64,000 nucleotides of DNA from Bacillota bacterium (GTDB lineage: Bacteria > Bacillota > Clostridia > Lachnospirales > Lachnospiraceae). The stretch lies in NCBI GenBank assembly GCA_023392535.1, contig JAEVYY010000009.1:515430-579429 (forward strand), given 5' to 3'. The translations under genes were made by a program, and so were the position numbers. This document shows, in pieces, positions 43,829 to 52,048 of the stretch (position 1 is its first letter; every line of letters begins with the position of its first letter). The notes below the pieces were generated by a model that was not told where the DNA came from, made no database searches, and saw only the letters and a list, made by a program, of their open reading frames with translations.

Positions 43829-44347
43829 CTATTTTATCAAGTATCCTTTTTTTAACAGTTGGTCTTCTATTTGTTCTAGGATTTCTTCGCTGTCGGCAAC
43901 AATCGTATGATAATGAATTCCCATGGTAAGTTCATTTAATGGTTTCGTCCTGTTTTCCTTTACCTGACACATAAATTTTTCAGCATCCGACCTGCTATTG
44001 ATCAGCAAATCCACCATAATCTGTCCATAGATTGGATGTTCCACAACGACGTCCAATACTCTCCCCCCGAGATCCACAATTGTAAACAACTCATCCAGTA
44101 TCTCTGTTTCAAGATGTTTTACTTTGTAACTTTTTTTATATGTTCCACTTTCCTGTGTGTTAGCAAACAAAACATATCCCTTATTTGTCGATAATATATT
44201 TTTATTAACAGCACGCAACAAAGCAATATCCTGTACTATGACCTGTCTGCTGACACACATGCGCTTTGCAAGTTCCGTCCCTGATATTGGCTGATTACTG
44301 TTTTTTAAGATTTGCAAAATCTCTTCTCTTCTTTGCTCTCCATCCAT
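43829..44347 (-). CDS. niaR: Niacin-responsive transcription repressor (NiaR/YrxA family)
   Basis: 172 residues from the ATG with GGGTGG upstream. An N-terminal HTH_11 domain (REEILQILKNSNQPISGTELAKRMCVSRQVIVQDIALLR) is followed by a 3H domain with its conserved His residues (VEHPIYG, GIHYHTIVA). In Firmicutes NiaR senses nicotinic acid and represses NAD-precursor uptake and synthesis genes. Here the only neighbour in the same direction is the EIIC-like permease. Confidence 0.9.
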   Translation of the reverse strand: MDGEQRREEILQILKNSNQPISGTELAKRMCVSRQVIVQDIALLRAVNKNILSTNKGYVLFANTQESGTYKKSYKVKHLETEILDELFTIVDLGGRVLDVVVEHPIYGQIMVDLLINSRSDAEKFMCQVKENRTKPLNELTMGIHYHTIVADSEEILEQIEDQLLKKGYLIK

Positions 44348-44530
44348 ACAAATACCACCCTTCCTAATTGTCCTCACATTTTATTATTCTATCACAAAAT
44401 TTCTGTCTATCACATTATCTTTAGTAAAATTTAAAACGAATTTTTATCTTTACTTTTGCACTTTTGTGTGATATTCTTAATTTGTTGTAATCAACAACAT
44501 AATATCATATTTTTTTTGGAGGAATCTACA

Positions 44531-44731
44531 ATGAACAAAGGTACAGTGAAATGGTTTAACAACCAAAAAGGTTATGGCTTTATCTCAGATGAGCAAGGAA
44601 ATGATGTATTCGTACATTACTCAGGATTAAACATGGAAGGCTTTAAATCTTTAGAAGAAGGCGCTGCAGTTGAATTCGAAGTAATTAACGGAGAAAAAGG
44701 ACCTCAGGCAGTTAACGTTGTAAAATGCTAA
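44531..44731 (+). CDS. Cold shock protein
   Basis: A 66-residue CspA/CspB-type OB-fold RNA chaperone with RNP1 KGYGFI and RNP2 VFVHY. The start is the ATG with TTGGAGGA upstream; an earlier in-frame ATG at 44456 is in the long leader. That leader contains a small hairpin (TTGTTG/CAACAA at 44482-44497), as often seen in cold-shock mRNAs. A clear terminator follows about 120 bases downstream. Confidence 0.96.
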   Translation: MNKGTVKWFNNQKGYGFISDEQGNDVFVHYSGLNMEGFKSLEEGAAVEFEVINGEKGPQAVNVVKC

Positions 44732-44849
44732 TCTAGTTCCAACCATAACAAATTTAATCAGTTTATCGATGTGCCTTTTCTTATATAGTTTTTATATTTT
44801 GAAATAAGCAATATCATTATTAACGGATTAAAACGATTGTATAATCGTC

Positions 44850-44880
44850 AAAAAGACTAGTCTTACGGCTAGTCTTTTTT
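44850..44880 (+). terminator. Terminator of the cold shock gene
   Basis: AAAAAGACTAG with its exact complement (11 bp) around TCTTACGG, followed by TTTTTT. A smaller hairpin ACGATT/AATCGT sits just before it. It may also serve the convergent hisA gene. Confidence 0.85.
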
Positions 44881-44914
44881 GTTCCTACATAAATACACTA
44901 ATTTACACTATTTA

Positions 44915-45712
44915 TTAAATTTCACTGGTGTAATTTGCTTTCTTGATAATCTGTAGGATATCCTCTAATTTCATATCTCCCCCAAATAAATCAAGGGCGC
45001 TTCCTATTGTAACATCAATATGATTTTTCCCAAACTTTTTTAACATTTCCAGATCTTCATAGGAATGCACACCACCCGCATAGGTAATTGGAATTTGATT
45101 CCATTTTCCAAGTAATGTAACAAGTTCCACCTCTATCCCACTTACCTTTCCTTCTACATCTACTGCATGGATTAGGAATTGGTCACAATAAGATGCCAGT
45201 TCGCTCAGGGTCTTTTCATTCACTAAGACCTCAGTAAAACTTTGCCAACGATTGGTTACTACATAATAAGATTGATTTTTCTTTCTGCAGCTAAGATCCA
45301 AAACTATTTTATCTTTACCGATTGCAGTTCTTAGCTTCTGTAACCTATCGTACTGAATTCTTCCATTTTCAAATACATATGAAGTCACAATTACATGGGA
45401 TGCACCCGCACGGATATAATCTGAAGCGTTTTCTGCTGTAACACCTCCCCCAACTTGTAATCCATTAGGATAGGCCTGTAAAGCCTTGATAGCTTGTTCT
45501 TTATCTTTCACATAATATTTACTGGTGGCTGCATTTAGTAAAATAATGTGCCCTCCTTTAATTTTCTTTTTTTTATAAAATTCAGCATAATATGCGGCAT
45601 CATAATCTGACACAAAATTTTCTGCAACCTTATCGCACTCATCTTTGAGACTAGCTCCAACAATTTGTTTCACCTTACCATTATGTATATCGATACAAGG
45701 TCTGAAGTTCAT
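44915..45712 (-). CDS. hisA: Phosphoribosylformimino-5-aminoimidazole carboxamide ribotide isomerase, eukaryotic type
   Basis: A 265-residue TIM-barrel isomerase of histidine synthesis. It follows the eukaryotic HIS6 variant: FRPCIDIHNGKVKQIVG, LQVGGGVTAENASDYIRAGASHVIVTSYVF, DLSCRKKNQSYYVVTNRWQ, FLIHAVDVEGKVSGIEVEL and ITYAGGVHSYEDLE. The motifs show it is a full-length enzyme. It stands alone, without other his genes nearby, which is usual for this type in Lachnospiraceae. Confidence 0.92.
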   Translation of the reverse strand: MNFRPCIDIHNGKVKQIVGASLKDECDKVAENFVSDYDAAYYAEFYKKKKIKGGHIILLNAATSKYYVKDKEQAIKALQAYPNGLQVGGGVTAENASDYIRAGASHVIVTSYVFENGRIQYDRLQKLRTAIGKDKIVLDLSCRKKNQSYYVVTNRWQSFTEVLVNEKTLSELASYCDQFLIHAVDVEGKVSGIEVELVTLLGKWNQIPITYAGGVHSYEDLEMLKKFGKNHIDVTIGSALDLFGGDMKLEDILQIIKKANYTSEI

Positions 45713-45867
45713 TTAACAATTCCTTCCTATTAAAAAATTTATTCATATTATATTTCTATTAATAATGTATAAATTAAAGATTTTTACAAACAATAGAAAA
45801 AAGAACATATGCAATCGTTCTTTTCAATTCGCGATTCTAATTATAAATTATAAAAGGAGTAAATATT

Positions 45868-46236
45868 ATGAAAAAAAGTAAAATTCTCATTCTTGTAACC
45901 ATTATGATTTTTTCTTTTACATGCTTAACCGCTTGTAATAACAAAAAGGACACAAAAGATATGGTAGGAAATACTACGGATAAAACGAATACTACGGGTA
46001 ACACAACTGCAGACACGGCACCTGCTACCGATACCGCAACTACTGAGGTACCAGGAAAAACGACCACAGATACAACCGGTAATGCAGTCGCTGAAACCGG
46101 AGAAAAAGTTGGAAATGCCATTGATAATGCAAGCGAAGCGGTCGGTGAAACGGTCGGCGATACAGTCAAAGATGTTACCAATGGTACTGATAATAAGACC
46201 ACTGATAATAAAGATAAAATAGCAAATAACTCATAA
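45868..46236 (+). CDS. Small Thr/Asp-rich lipoprotein
   Basis: 122 residues: signal peptide ending in lipobox LTAC, then a low-complexity region rich in Thr, Asp, Asn and Gly (TTDTTGNAVAETGEKVGNAIDNASEAVGETVGD). The last part resembles short amphipathic coiled segments of secreted Lachnospiraceae lipoproteins. Ribosome site AAAGGAG. No enzymatic domain; function unknown. An open frame on the opposite strand (45837-46202) is a shadow of the repeated codons. Confidence 0.75.
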   Translation: MKKSKILILVTIMIFSFTCLTACNNKKDTKDMVGNTTDKTNTTGNTTADTAPATDTATTEVPGKTTTDTTGNAVAETGEKVGNAIDNASEAVGETVGDTVKDVTNGTDNKTTDNKDKIANNS

Positions 46237-46241
46237 TATGT

Positions 46242-46273
46242 AAATGCCGCAGCTAATTACCACTGTGGCATTT
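46242..46273. terminator. Bidirectional terminator between the small lipoprotein and fbp
   Basis: AAATGCCGCAG pairs with CTGTGGCATTT (one G-U) around a 10-base loop, with A/T-rich flanks on both sides. Confidence 0.75.
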
Positions 46274-46300
46274 ATATATTTAAGCTACTTTTATAAATTA

Positions 46301-48259
46301 CTATACGTCTTTTTCTATAATTATACCTTCTCTATATGCACGTAGTAAATCCTCCAACTGACGAATACTTTCTCTTAGTTCTGTTCCAATATCGGTATCT
46401 GCAACACTTTTTCGGTATCTGGATGTCTCAACTATCATATTGTCTGAAAAAATATCTGATTCCTGTATAATAGCGTTTTCGGTTGACTCAAATGGCTCGT
46501 GTGCAACCAAACGCATCCCGTGCGAATTTGATACCAGCGTATAGCCGGCAATCCCTGTCTTTTCCTGATATGCTCTGGAAAAGCCGCCATCTATAATTAA
46601 AAGTTTCCCTCCGCATTTCATTGGAGATTCTCCTTTTTTTAATTCGACCGGAACATGTCCGTTTATAATATGTGATTTATCTGATTCTAATCCAAATTCC
46701 AACAATATCTTATTCAGTATATTTTCATCATCCAGCAAATTATAATAAGCATTTTTTGTTTCTATATGGCTTTTTTTATCGTTGATAAAATATCTTTCAA
46801 AAGTTGTCATTTTATCTTTTCCAAAGACTGGTGAATTTGGACTTGACCATATATACCATAAAATATCCTGTCCTTTTTCTTTTTCTCCCATATCTTGGTC
46901 GGAATAAAAACCTTTTCGCGCATAATTCTCTAGAATATCATATAGCGCTTTTCCAGAATACTCTTTACCAAAAATATTAACCTTTTTAAAATTGCCTTGT
47001 TCGTCAATGGGTACGCACCCATGGTATAATAAATTGGAGTTATATATTTTGTAAAGGCTTCCTTTCGCAAAAAGAAATCGTATATGCTCCTGCAATTTTT
47101 CGCATCGAACAAATGCCTGACGCAATCGCTCCATTAATTGTGCTTCTTCTTGCGTCAATGCATATGGATTAGCAGGATCGACAGTCGGAAAATCAATATC
47201 GTTCATTTTATAGGTTACACCGTCTACTATGACCGTCTTTTTTTCATAATCGATTTTATCCAGAAGCAATCTGTTTTCCATATGAAATTCCGGTCTTCGC
47301 ATTATGACCTGACCCTCTAATTTTAATTGAATGATTGTTATTGCTTTATGCATTTTTACATCTAAACTCAAATCCTTGGTATTATAATCGGTATTATATT
47401 TTATTGCAAAAGAATCACAATTAATATCGGTATATTTTTCCATGGCAAATGTTGCTAATGGTATTAAATTTATTCCATATCCATCTTCCAGGATATCAAG
47501 ATTGGCGTAACGGGCTGACATTCTTAAAATAGTAGCAATACAAGCAAGCTGTCCACTGGCTGCGCCCATCCATACAATATCATGGTTCCCCCATTGAATA
47601 TCCACTGAGTGATATTTTCTAAGCGTATCCATAATAATGTGCGGACCTGGTCCTCTGTCATAAATATCTCCAACGATATGCAAGTGGTCGATCACCAATC
47701 TCTGTACCAGATTGCTTAAAGCTATAATGAAATCATGAGCACGTCCGATCCTAATAATGGTATGAATAATTTCGTTGTAATAGGCCTCTTTGTCCTGCAA
47801 TTCAGATTTCTCCGTTATCAGTTCTTCAATAATATAGGCAAAATCTTTCGGCAGTGCCTTGCGCACTTTAGATCTGGTATATTTTGAAGATACTCTTTTG
47901 GTTATTTGAACCAATCTATGAAGTGTAATCTTATACCAATCTTCAATATTCTCTTCTTGCGACATTACTATTTCCAACTTTTCCTGTGGATAGTATATTA
48001 ATGTAGCAAGGCTTTTTTTATCTTTCGTGCTAAGTGTATTTCCGAATTCTTCATCAATTTTTCCTCGCACGGACCCAGAACCATTCTTTAAGACATGGTT
48101 GAACTGCTCATATTCACCGTGTAAATCAGTCAAAAAATGTTCTGTTCCTTTTGGTAAATTCAGAATGGCTTGTAAATTTATAATTTCTGTTGAGGCTGCT
48201 GCAATCGTCGGATATTGATTCGCCAAGCTTTTCAAATATTTGATTTCTAATTCTTTCAT
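46301..48259 (-). CDS. fbp: Fructose-1,6-bisphosphatase, class III
   Basis: About 652 residues of the Firmicute-specific class III FBPase, a gluconeogenic enzyme. The N-terminus KELEIKYLKSLANQYPTIAAASTEIINLQAILNLPKGTEHFLTDLHGEYEQF and the metallophosphoesterase motifs VGDIYDRGPGPHIIM, WGNHDIVWMGA and INGHVPVE are intact. The start is uncertain: ATG at 48259 with GGGAG, or upstream ATGs at 48271 or 48289. It follows dapB on the same strand after a 38-base gap. Length agrees with B. subtilis Fbp. Confidence 0.95.
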   Translation of the reverse strand: MKELEIKYLKSLANQYPTIAAASTEIINLQAILNLPKGTEHFLTDLHGEYEQFNHVLKNGSGSVRGKIDEEFGNTLSTKDKKSLATLIYYPQEKLEIVMSQEENIEDWYKITLHRLVQITKRVSSKYTRSKVRKALPKDFAYIIEELITEKSELQDKEAYYNEIIHTIIRIGRAHDFIIALSNLVQRLVIDHLHIVGDIYDRGPGPHIIMDTLRKYHSVDIQWGNHDIVWMGAASGQLACIATILRMSARYANLDILEDGYGINLIPLATFAMEKYTDINCDSFAIKYNTDYNTKDLSLDVKMHKAITIIQLKLEGQVIMRRPEFHMENRLLLDKIDYEKKTVIVDGVTYKMNDIDFPTVDPANPYALTQEEAQLMERLRQAFVRCEKLQEHIRFLFAKGSLYKIYNSNLLYHGCVPIDEQGNFKKVNIFGKEYSGKALYDILENYARKGFYSDQDMGEKEKGQDILWYIWSSPNSPVFGKDKMTTFERYFINDKKSHIETKNAYYNLLDDENILNKILLEFGLESDKSHIINGHVPVELKKGESPMKCGGKLLIIDGGFSRAYQEKTGIAGYTLVSNSHGMRLVAHEPFESTENAIIQESDIFSDNMIVETSRYRKSVADTDIGTELRESIRQLEDLLRAYREGIIIEKDV

Positions 48260-48297
48260 AATTGCTCCCATCCATTCCTTTTCTAGCAAAAATCTGT

Positions 48298-49059
48298 TTA
48301 TTCAGCATCAATCACGTGACTCATATCATATAGGCCTGCTGTCTTACCAGCCAAAAATTTTGCTGCCTGAACCGCGCCTTTTCCTAATACAGCTTTTGAA
48401 TATGCTGCATGAGAAAACGTAATCACTTCATCAGCGCCTGCAAATATAACATCATGTTCCCCTACTATTGTTCCACCCCGAATAGCAGAAATACCAATTT
48501 CTTTTTGAGGACGCTTCCTTCTATCCATGCTTCTGTCATATTTATAAGAATATTCATAATTCATTTCTTCATTAATAGAATCTGCCAATGCTAACGCCGT
48601 ACCACTTGGAGCATCCAGCTTTTGGTTATGATGTTTTTCTACAATCTCTACATCAAATCCTGCTGGTACCAGTATCCGGGCTGCCTCTTTCACTATTTTC
48701 AAAAGCATATTGATACCAAGAGACATATTTGCGGATTTTAATATTGCCACCTTTTTAGCTGCATCCTCTACTTTTTTTAATTGTTCCTCGCTAAGACCTG
48801 TTGTGCATAGTACACAAGGTAATTTCTTATCTATGCAGTAAGTAAGAAGATCATCCGTTGCCTTGGAAGATGCAAAATCAATAATTACATCCGCTTCCAC
48901 TTCACAATCCTGTAGTTTTTCAAAAACAGGAAATGAATTTTCAATATGATTGGATATATCTATTCCAGCAACTATCTCAATAGCAAAGTCGTCTGCTATC
49001 AGGTTTGCAATTGTTTGTCCCATTCTTCCATTACATCCGTGCATAATAACTTTTATCAT
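48298..49059 (-). CDS. dapB: 4-Hydroxy-tetrahydrodipicolinate reductase
   Basis: 253 residues. It makes tetrahydrodipicolinate for lysine and diaminopimelate synthesis using NAD(P)H. The Rossmann start IKVIMHGCNGRMGQTIANLI, the catalytic block EIVEKHHNQKLDAPSGTALALAD and the C-terminal AIRGGTIVGEHDVIFAG are intact. Start chosen at the ATG with GGAGG upstream; the frame is open 53 codons further up but without typical DapB sequence. Second gene of dapA-dapB under lysine riboswitch control. Confidence 0.96.
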   Translation of the reverse strand: MIKVIMHGCNGRMGQTIANLIADDFAIEIVAGIDISNHIENSFPVFEKLQDCEVEADVIIDFASSKATDDLLTYCIDKKLPCVLCTTGLSEEQLKKVEDAAKKVAILKSANMSLGINMLLKIVKEAARILVPAGFDVEIVEKHHNQKLDAPSGTALALADSINEEMNYEYSYKYDRSMDRRKRPQKEIGISAIRGGTIVGEHDVIFAGADEVITFSHAAYSKAVLGKGAVQAAKFLAGKTAGLYDMSHVIDAE

Positions 49060-49204
49060 TATCTTTCCTCCATGTTTCTCCCATGCATTCAAAATGCATT
49101 CCTCTGTATCATTCTGTTCATGCTCGCACTCGCCTTTTGCCAAATGTTTTGCATTTGCCTCTCCTGCGCTCATTATATCACAACTTTTCTTCCGATAAAA
49201 CAAG

Positions 49205-49225
49205 AAGGCGGTACACAACCGCCTT
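49205..49225. terminator. Hairpin between dapA and dapB
   Basis: AAGGCGGT and ACCGCCTT form an 8-bp stem with a 5-base loop. In the dap direction the following sequence is only moderately T-rich, so it may be a partial terminator or an mRNA-stability element. The 200-base spacer also holds a CAAATG/CATTTG hairpin (49141-49157). Confidence 0.5.
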
Positions 49226-49261
49226 TTTGTTCAATCTTTATCAATATTTAATCATACAATC

Positions 49262-50146
49262 CTATAAAATTCCATACTCTTTCATTGCTTTTTCCAATTG
49301 TTCTACATGTTGAGGCTCCAATTCCGTCAATGGCTGGCGAAGTGGCCCTGCTCCCATGCCCATCAAATTCATTGCCTTCTTTACCGGAATCGGATTCACT
49401 TCACAAAACAATGCATCAACCAGTTCTATTGCTTCCAATTGCATCTTCCTGCTGCCTGCGATATCTCCTGTCAGGAACTTCTCACATATATCGTGTGTTT
49501 GCTGGGGAGCCACATTGGATAATACAGAGATGACTCCAATTCCGCCTAGCGACATGATTGGAACAATCTGATCGTCGTTGCCTGAATATAAATCTACACT
49601 TCCATCTGCCAGTGCCATAAGCTTAGCAACACTTGACAAATTCCCGGTAGCGTCCTTAACACCAACGATATTGGTAACATTTTTACAAAGCGAAACAACT
49701 GTTTCCGGTTGAATCATTACACCAGTCCGACTTGGAACATTATATAACACCATTGGGATTTTAACAGAATGGGCAATCTTTGTAAAATGTTCGATTAAAC
49801 CCTTTTGTGTTGCTTTATTGTAATATGGTGTAACAACAAGAATACCATCAACACCATACTTTTCTGCTTCTGTGGAAAGATAAATTGCCGTTGCTGTACA
49901 ATTAGATCCCGTACCTGCTATAACAGGAATACGACCTGCAACCTTATCTACGCAAAATTTTATAACAGCCAGATGCTCTTCATGTGATAATGTGGATGCC
50001 TCACCCGTCGTACCGCAAACAATGATTGCATCTGTCGCGTGTTTTATCTGAAATTCAATTTGCTCCGCAAATTTTTCAAAATCCACACTTCCATTTTCTT
50101 TAAATGGTGTAACAATTGCGACACCCGCGCCTTTAAATATAGACAT
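49262..50146 (-). CDS. dapA: 4-Hydroxy-tetrahydrodipicolinate synthase
   Basis: 294 residues. It condenses pyruvate with aspartate semialdehyde in the first committed step to diaminopimelate and lysine. The motifs ATPF-type start VAIVTPFKENGSVDF, GTTGEASTLSHEEH, YYNKATQKGLIEHF, LYNVPSRTG and the Schiff-base lysine in VGVKDATG are present. Ribosome site AGGAGG. First gene after the lysine riboswitch; dapB follows on the same transcript. Confidence 0.97.
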   Translation of the reverse strand: MSIFKGAGVAIVTPFKENGSVDFEKFAEQIEFQIKHATDAIIVCGTTGEASTLSHEEHLAVIKFCVDKVAGRIPVIAGTGSNCTATAIYLSTEAEKYGVDGILVVTPYYNKATQKGLIEHFTKIAHSVKIPMVLYNVPSRTGVMIQPETVVSLCKNVTNIVGVKDATGNLSSVAKLMALADGSVDLYSGNDDQIVPIMSLGGIGVISVLSNVAPQQTHDICEKFLTGDIAGSRKMQLEAIELVDALFCEVNPIPVKKAMNLMGMGAGPLRQPLTELEPQHVEQLEKAMKEYGIL

Positions 50147-50286
50147 TTCTTTTCCTCCTATTTGATATCAATAATCTCCTTGAATGGCCAACAATTTATA
50201 ATTGCTTAAATATTCTCTCGGAGGGCTTTTTATTCATAGATAGTAGGACTTAAATACGTTTCCCTGATCCTTCCTATGATATAAAA

Positions 50287-50311
50287 AAAGTCGACACAAA
50301 TGGTCGACTTT
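50287..50311 (-). terminator. Expression-platform terminator of the lysine riboswitch
   Basis: AAAGTCGAC and its complement form a 9-bp stem with a 7-base loop, followed by seven T on the minus strand, directly after the aptamer and about 140 bases before dapA. Confidence 0.88.
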
Positions 50312-50329
50312 AATAATCTTTTAATCTGA

Positions 50330-50508
50330 TCATTTGATAGCTCTCCATCTGTAAGATGACAGTCATATCACTATTTATGATATGCCCAAGAATCAATTTA
50401 TCAGGAAATCTCATCTTTCGGCGTCTTTCCCTTTCATTTCTCTTCGTCTGTGCCTGCCACATCCGAGAACTTACTTTTGAAATAACGCAACCTCTACCTA
50501 ATACTTAT
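50330..50508 (-). ncRNA. Lysine riboswitch (L-box) controlling dapA-dapB
   Basis: The aptamer's consensus blocks are all visible on the minus strand: AGGTAGAGGTTGCG (near 50491-50499), AAAAGTAAG, GGGAAAGACGCCGAAAG (50415-50431), CTGTCATC and GATGGAGAGCTATC (50336-50346). Lysine binding should favour the terminator that follows and reduce dapA-dapB transcription. The rest of the gap from 50147 to 50286 is a leader with no other gene that I can see. Confidence 0.95.
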
Positions 50509-50512
50509 TCAT

Positions 50513-50541
50513 ATAATAGCATCCTGCACGCTTTTTGTCAA
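50513..50541 (-). promoter_or_regulatory. Promoter of the lysine riboswitch / dapAB
   Basis: TTGACA and TATTAT with a 17-base spacer, immediately upstream of the aptamer. It overlaps the extreme 3' flank of cobO. Confidence 0.85.
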
Positions 50542-50558
50542 CGGCAATGCTCTATTTT

Positions 50559-51050
50559 TTACCATGCTTTAAATTTAACCGTTTCAATCTTAGATATCTC
50601 ATCTGCCATTATGCAGACATCATCGCTCAGCTGAATTCCTGTCAGTATAATGCTCACATGATCTAATTTCATATCGATCATGCCTTTTAACTCTTCATCA
50701 CTAATAATCGCATTATCAACAAGACCAAGTATTTCATCCAGAATCAGCAAATCACATTCTCCGGTAGTCAATACTTTTTTAGCGAAGTTTAAACCATTTT
50801 TAATATTTTGGACTTCTTCTTTTTGCTGCTCTTCTGATAAATTGCAAAAATGAGCTTCCGACTTCTCAAAACGAAAGAACTTAATTTCAGGCTCCATTCG
50901 TTTTAAGTATTCATTATCCTCCATCCCTTTTAAAAATTGAATAATAACAACTTTTTTACCAGCGCTTGCTGCTCTTACTGCTCTTCCAAGTGCCGCCGAA
51001 GATTTCCCATGTCCTTCTCCGCTATAAATTTGTACCTTACCTTGCTCCAT
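50559..51050 (-). CDS. cobO: Cob(I)yrinic acid a,c-diamide adenosyltransferase
   Basis: 163 residues from the ATG with GAGGTGG upstream. This CobA/CobO-type (BtuR) enzyme adenosylates corrinoids using ATP. The P-loop GKVQIYSGEGHGKSSAALGRAVRAASAG, the block VVIIQFLKG and DLLILDEILGLVDNAIISDEEL are typical. It stands alone, without other cobalamin genes nearby, so it may serve in salvage of imported corrinoids. Confidence 0.92.
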   Translation of the reverse strand: MEQGKVQIYSGEGHGKSSAALGRAVRAASAGKKVVIIQFLKGMEDNEYLKRMEPEIKFFRFEKSEAHFCNLSEEQQKEEVQNIKNGLNFAKKVLTTGECDLLILDEILGLVDNAIISDEELKGMIDMKLDHVSIILTGIQLSDDVCIMADEISKIETVKFKAW

Positions 51051-51130
51051 AAGCCACCTCATAAGAACCAAAATTGGGTTTTATCATACCATATTTTGTA
51101 AGATAAAGCAAATTTTATGTTTTTTTTGTC

Positions 51131-51763
51131 TTATGATTCATCCATGATCTCAAGCTTGCTTACTGATACTTCATAAGCAACTTTACGTTCTAATTCATCC
51201 TCTTTCACTTTTTTCATATATTCTCTACTCTGGATTCTGCCCCATATTGCGCACCTGCTTCCCACTTCAAAGCCGGATGCATAACGTGCATTTCGGCCCC
51301 AGCAGATACACGGGATATAATCCGATTTTCCATAGGGTCTGTTTACTGCCAATAACAGATCTGCAATTTCTCTACCCAACGGGGTTTTACGATAAATAGG
51401 CGGTTTACAAATATAACCGTCCAAATAGATATGATTTGTCTTCGCATTTTCCCCTATTTCATCGATAAATTCTACTTCTCTTGCAAAAACGGATAATACT
51501 AATTTGTTTTTTCGTTCTTCATGCCTATTATAAGAACGAAACTGACCAACAACGGCGATATTTCTACCCGTATAATCTTCTGTTACATCCAACAGTCGTT
51601 CTGATACCATGAATGGTATAATATCTGCCGAATCACTTAATCGCGAAACCTGTACCTCCACCATGTAGAACCCTTCTCCAAATATTTCGTGACTGAAATT
51701 AAATCCGCTTACGATTGTTCCCATAATCATCACCTGGTTGTTTTCAATTACCTTATCTGTCAT
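51131..51763 (-). CDS. OB-fold single-stranded DNA-binding protein-like, double domain
   Basis: 210 residues from the ATG with GGGAG upstream. The SSB-like pattern appears twice: NNQVMIMGTIVSGFNFSHE ... FYMVEVQVSRLSDSADIIPFMV ... RNIAVVGQFRSYNRHE and NHIYLDGYICKPPIYRKTPLGREIADLLLAVNRPYGKSDYIPCICWGRNARY ... RCAIWGRIQSREY. The second domain resembles the classic SSB core. There is no acidic C-terminal tip typical of replicative SSB. It is probably an accessory ssDNA-binding protein; role unknown. Confidence 0.75.
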   Translation of the reverse strand: MTDKVIENNQVMIMGTIVSGFNFSHEIFGEGFYMVEVQVSRLSDSADIIPFMVSERLLDVTEDYTGRNIAVVGQFRSYNRHEERKNKLVLSVFAREVEFIDEIGENAKTNHIYLDGYICKPPIYRKTPLGREIADLLLAVNRPYGKSDYIPCICWGRNARYASGFEVGSRCAIWGRIQSREYMKKVKEDELERKVAYEVSVSKLEIMDES

Positions 51764-52048
51764 ACTTGTTCTCCCTTCTTCGGATGCAGCTTCTATGTTC
51801 TGCATCTTCCCCCATAAGAATTTTTTCCTGTAATGCACTACTATATATATGAAACAATCTCATTACTTATTCACAAAATTGGAGATTCCTGATATTTAAG
51901 TCATCGCGTACAAAATTAAATACAATTGGCAATAATACAATTAAATCCTTGTAATATCGCAGATTTATGATAAACTTAATAAGTTATAAAAAAATAAATG
52001 AGTTCCATGTATTATGCTTGCTGGTATCGTACATGAGGGAGTAAACAG

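Noticed and set aside
45837..46202. A 121-codon minus-strand frame opposite the small lipoprotein gene
   Set aside because: Its Val/Ser/Pro-rich content comes from the Thr/Asp/Gly-rich codon repeats on the other strand; the lipoprotein has a signal peptide, lipobox and ribosome site.
49060..49218. In-frame N-terminal extension of DapB, possibly a leader peptide rich in His, Cys and Glu
   Set aside because: It lacks a Lys-rich or otherwise meaningful codon run, and DapB normally begins at the downstream ATG, which has a clear GGAGG site.
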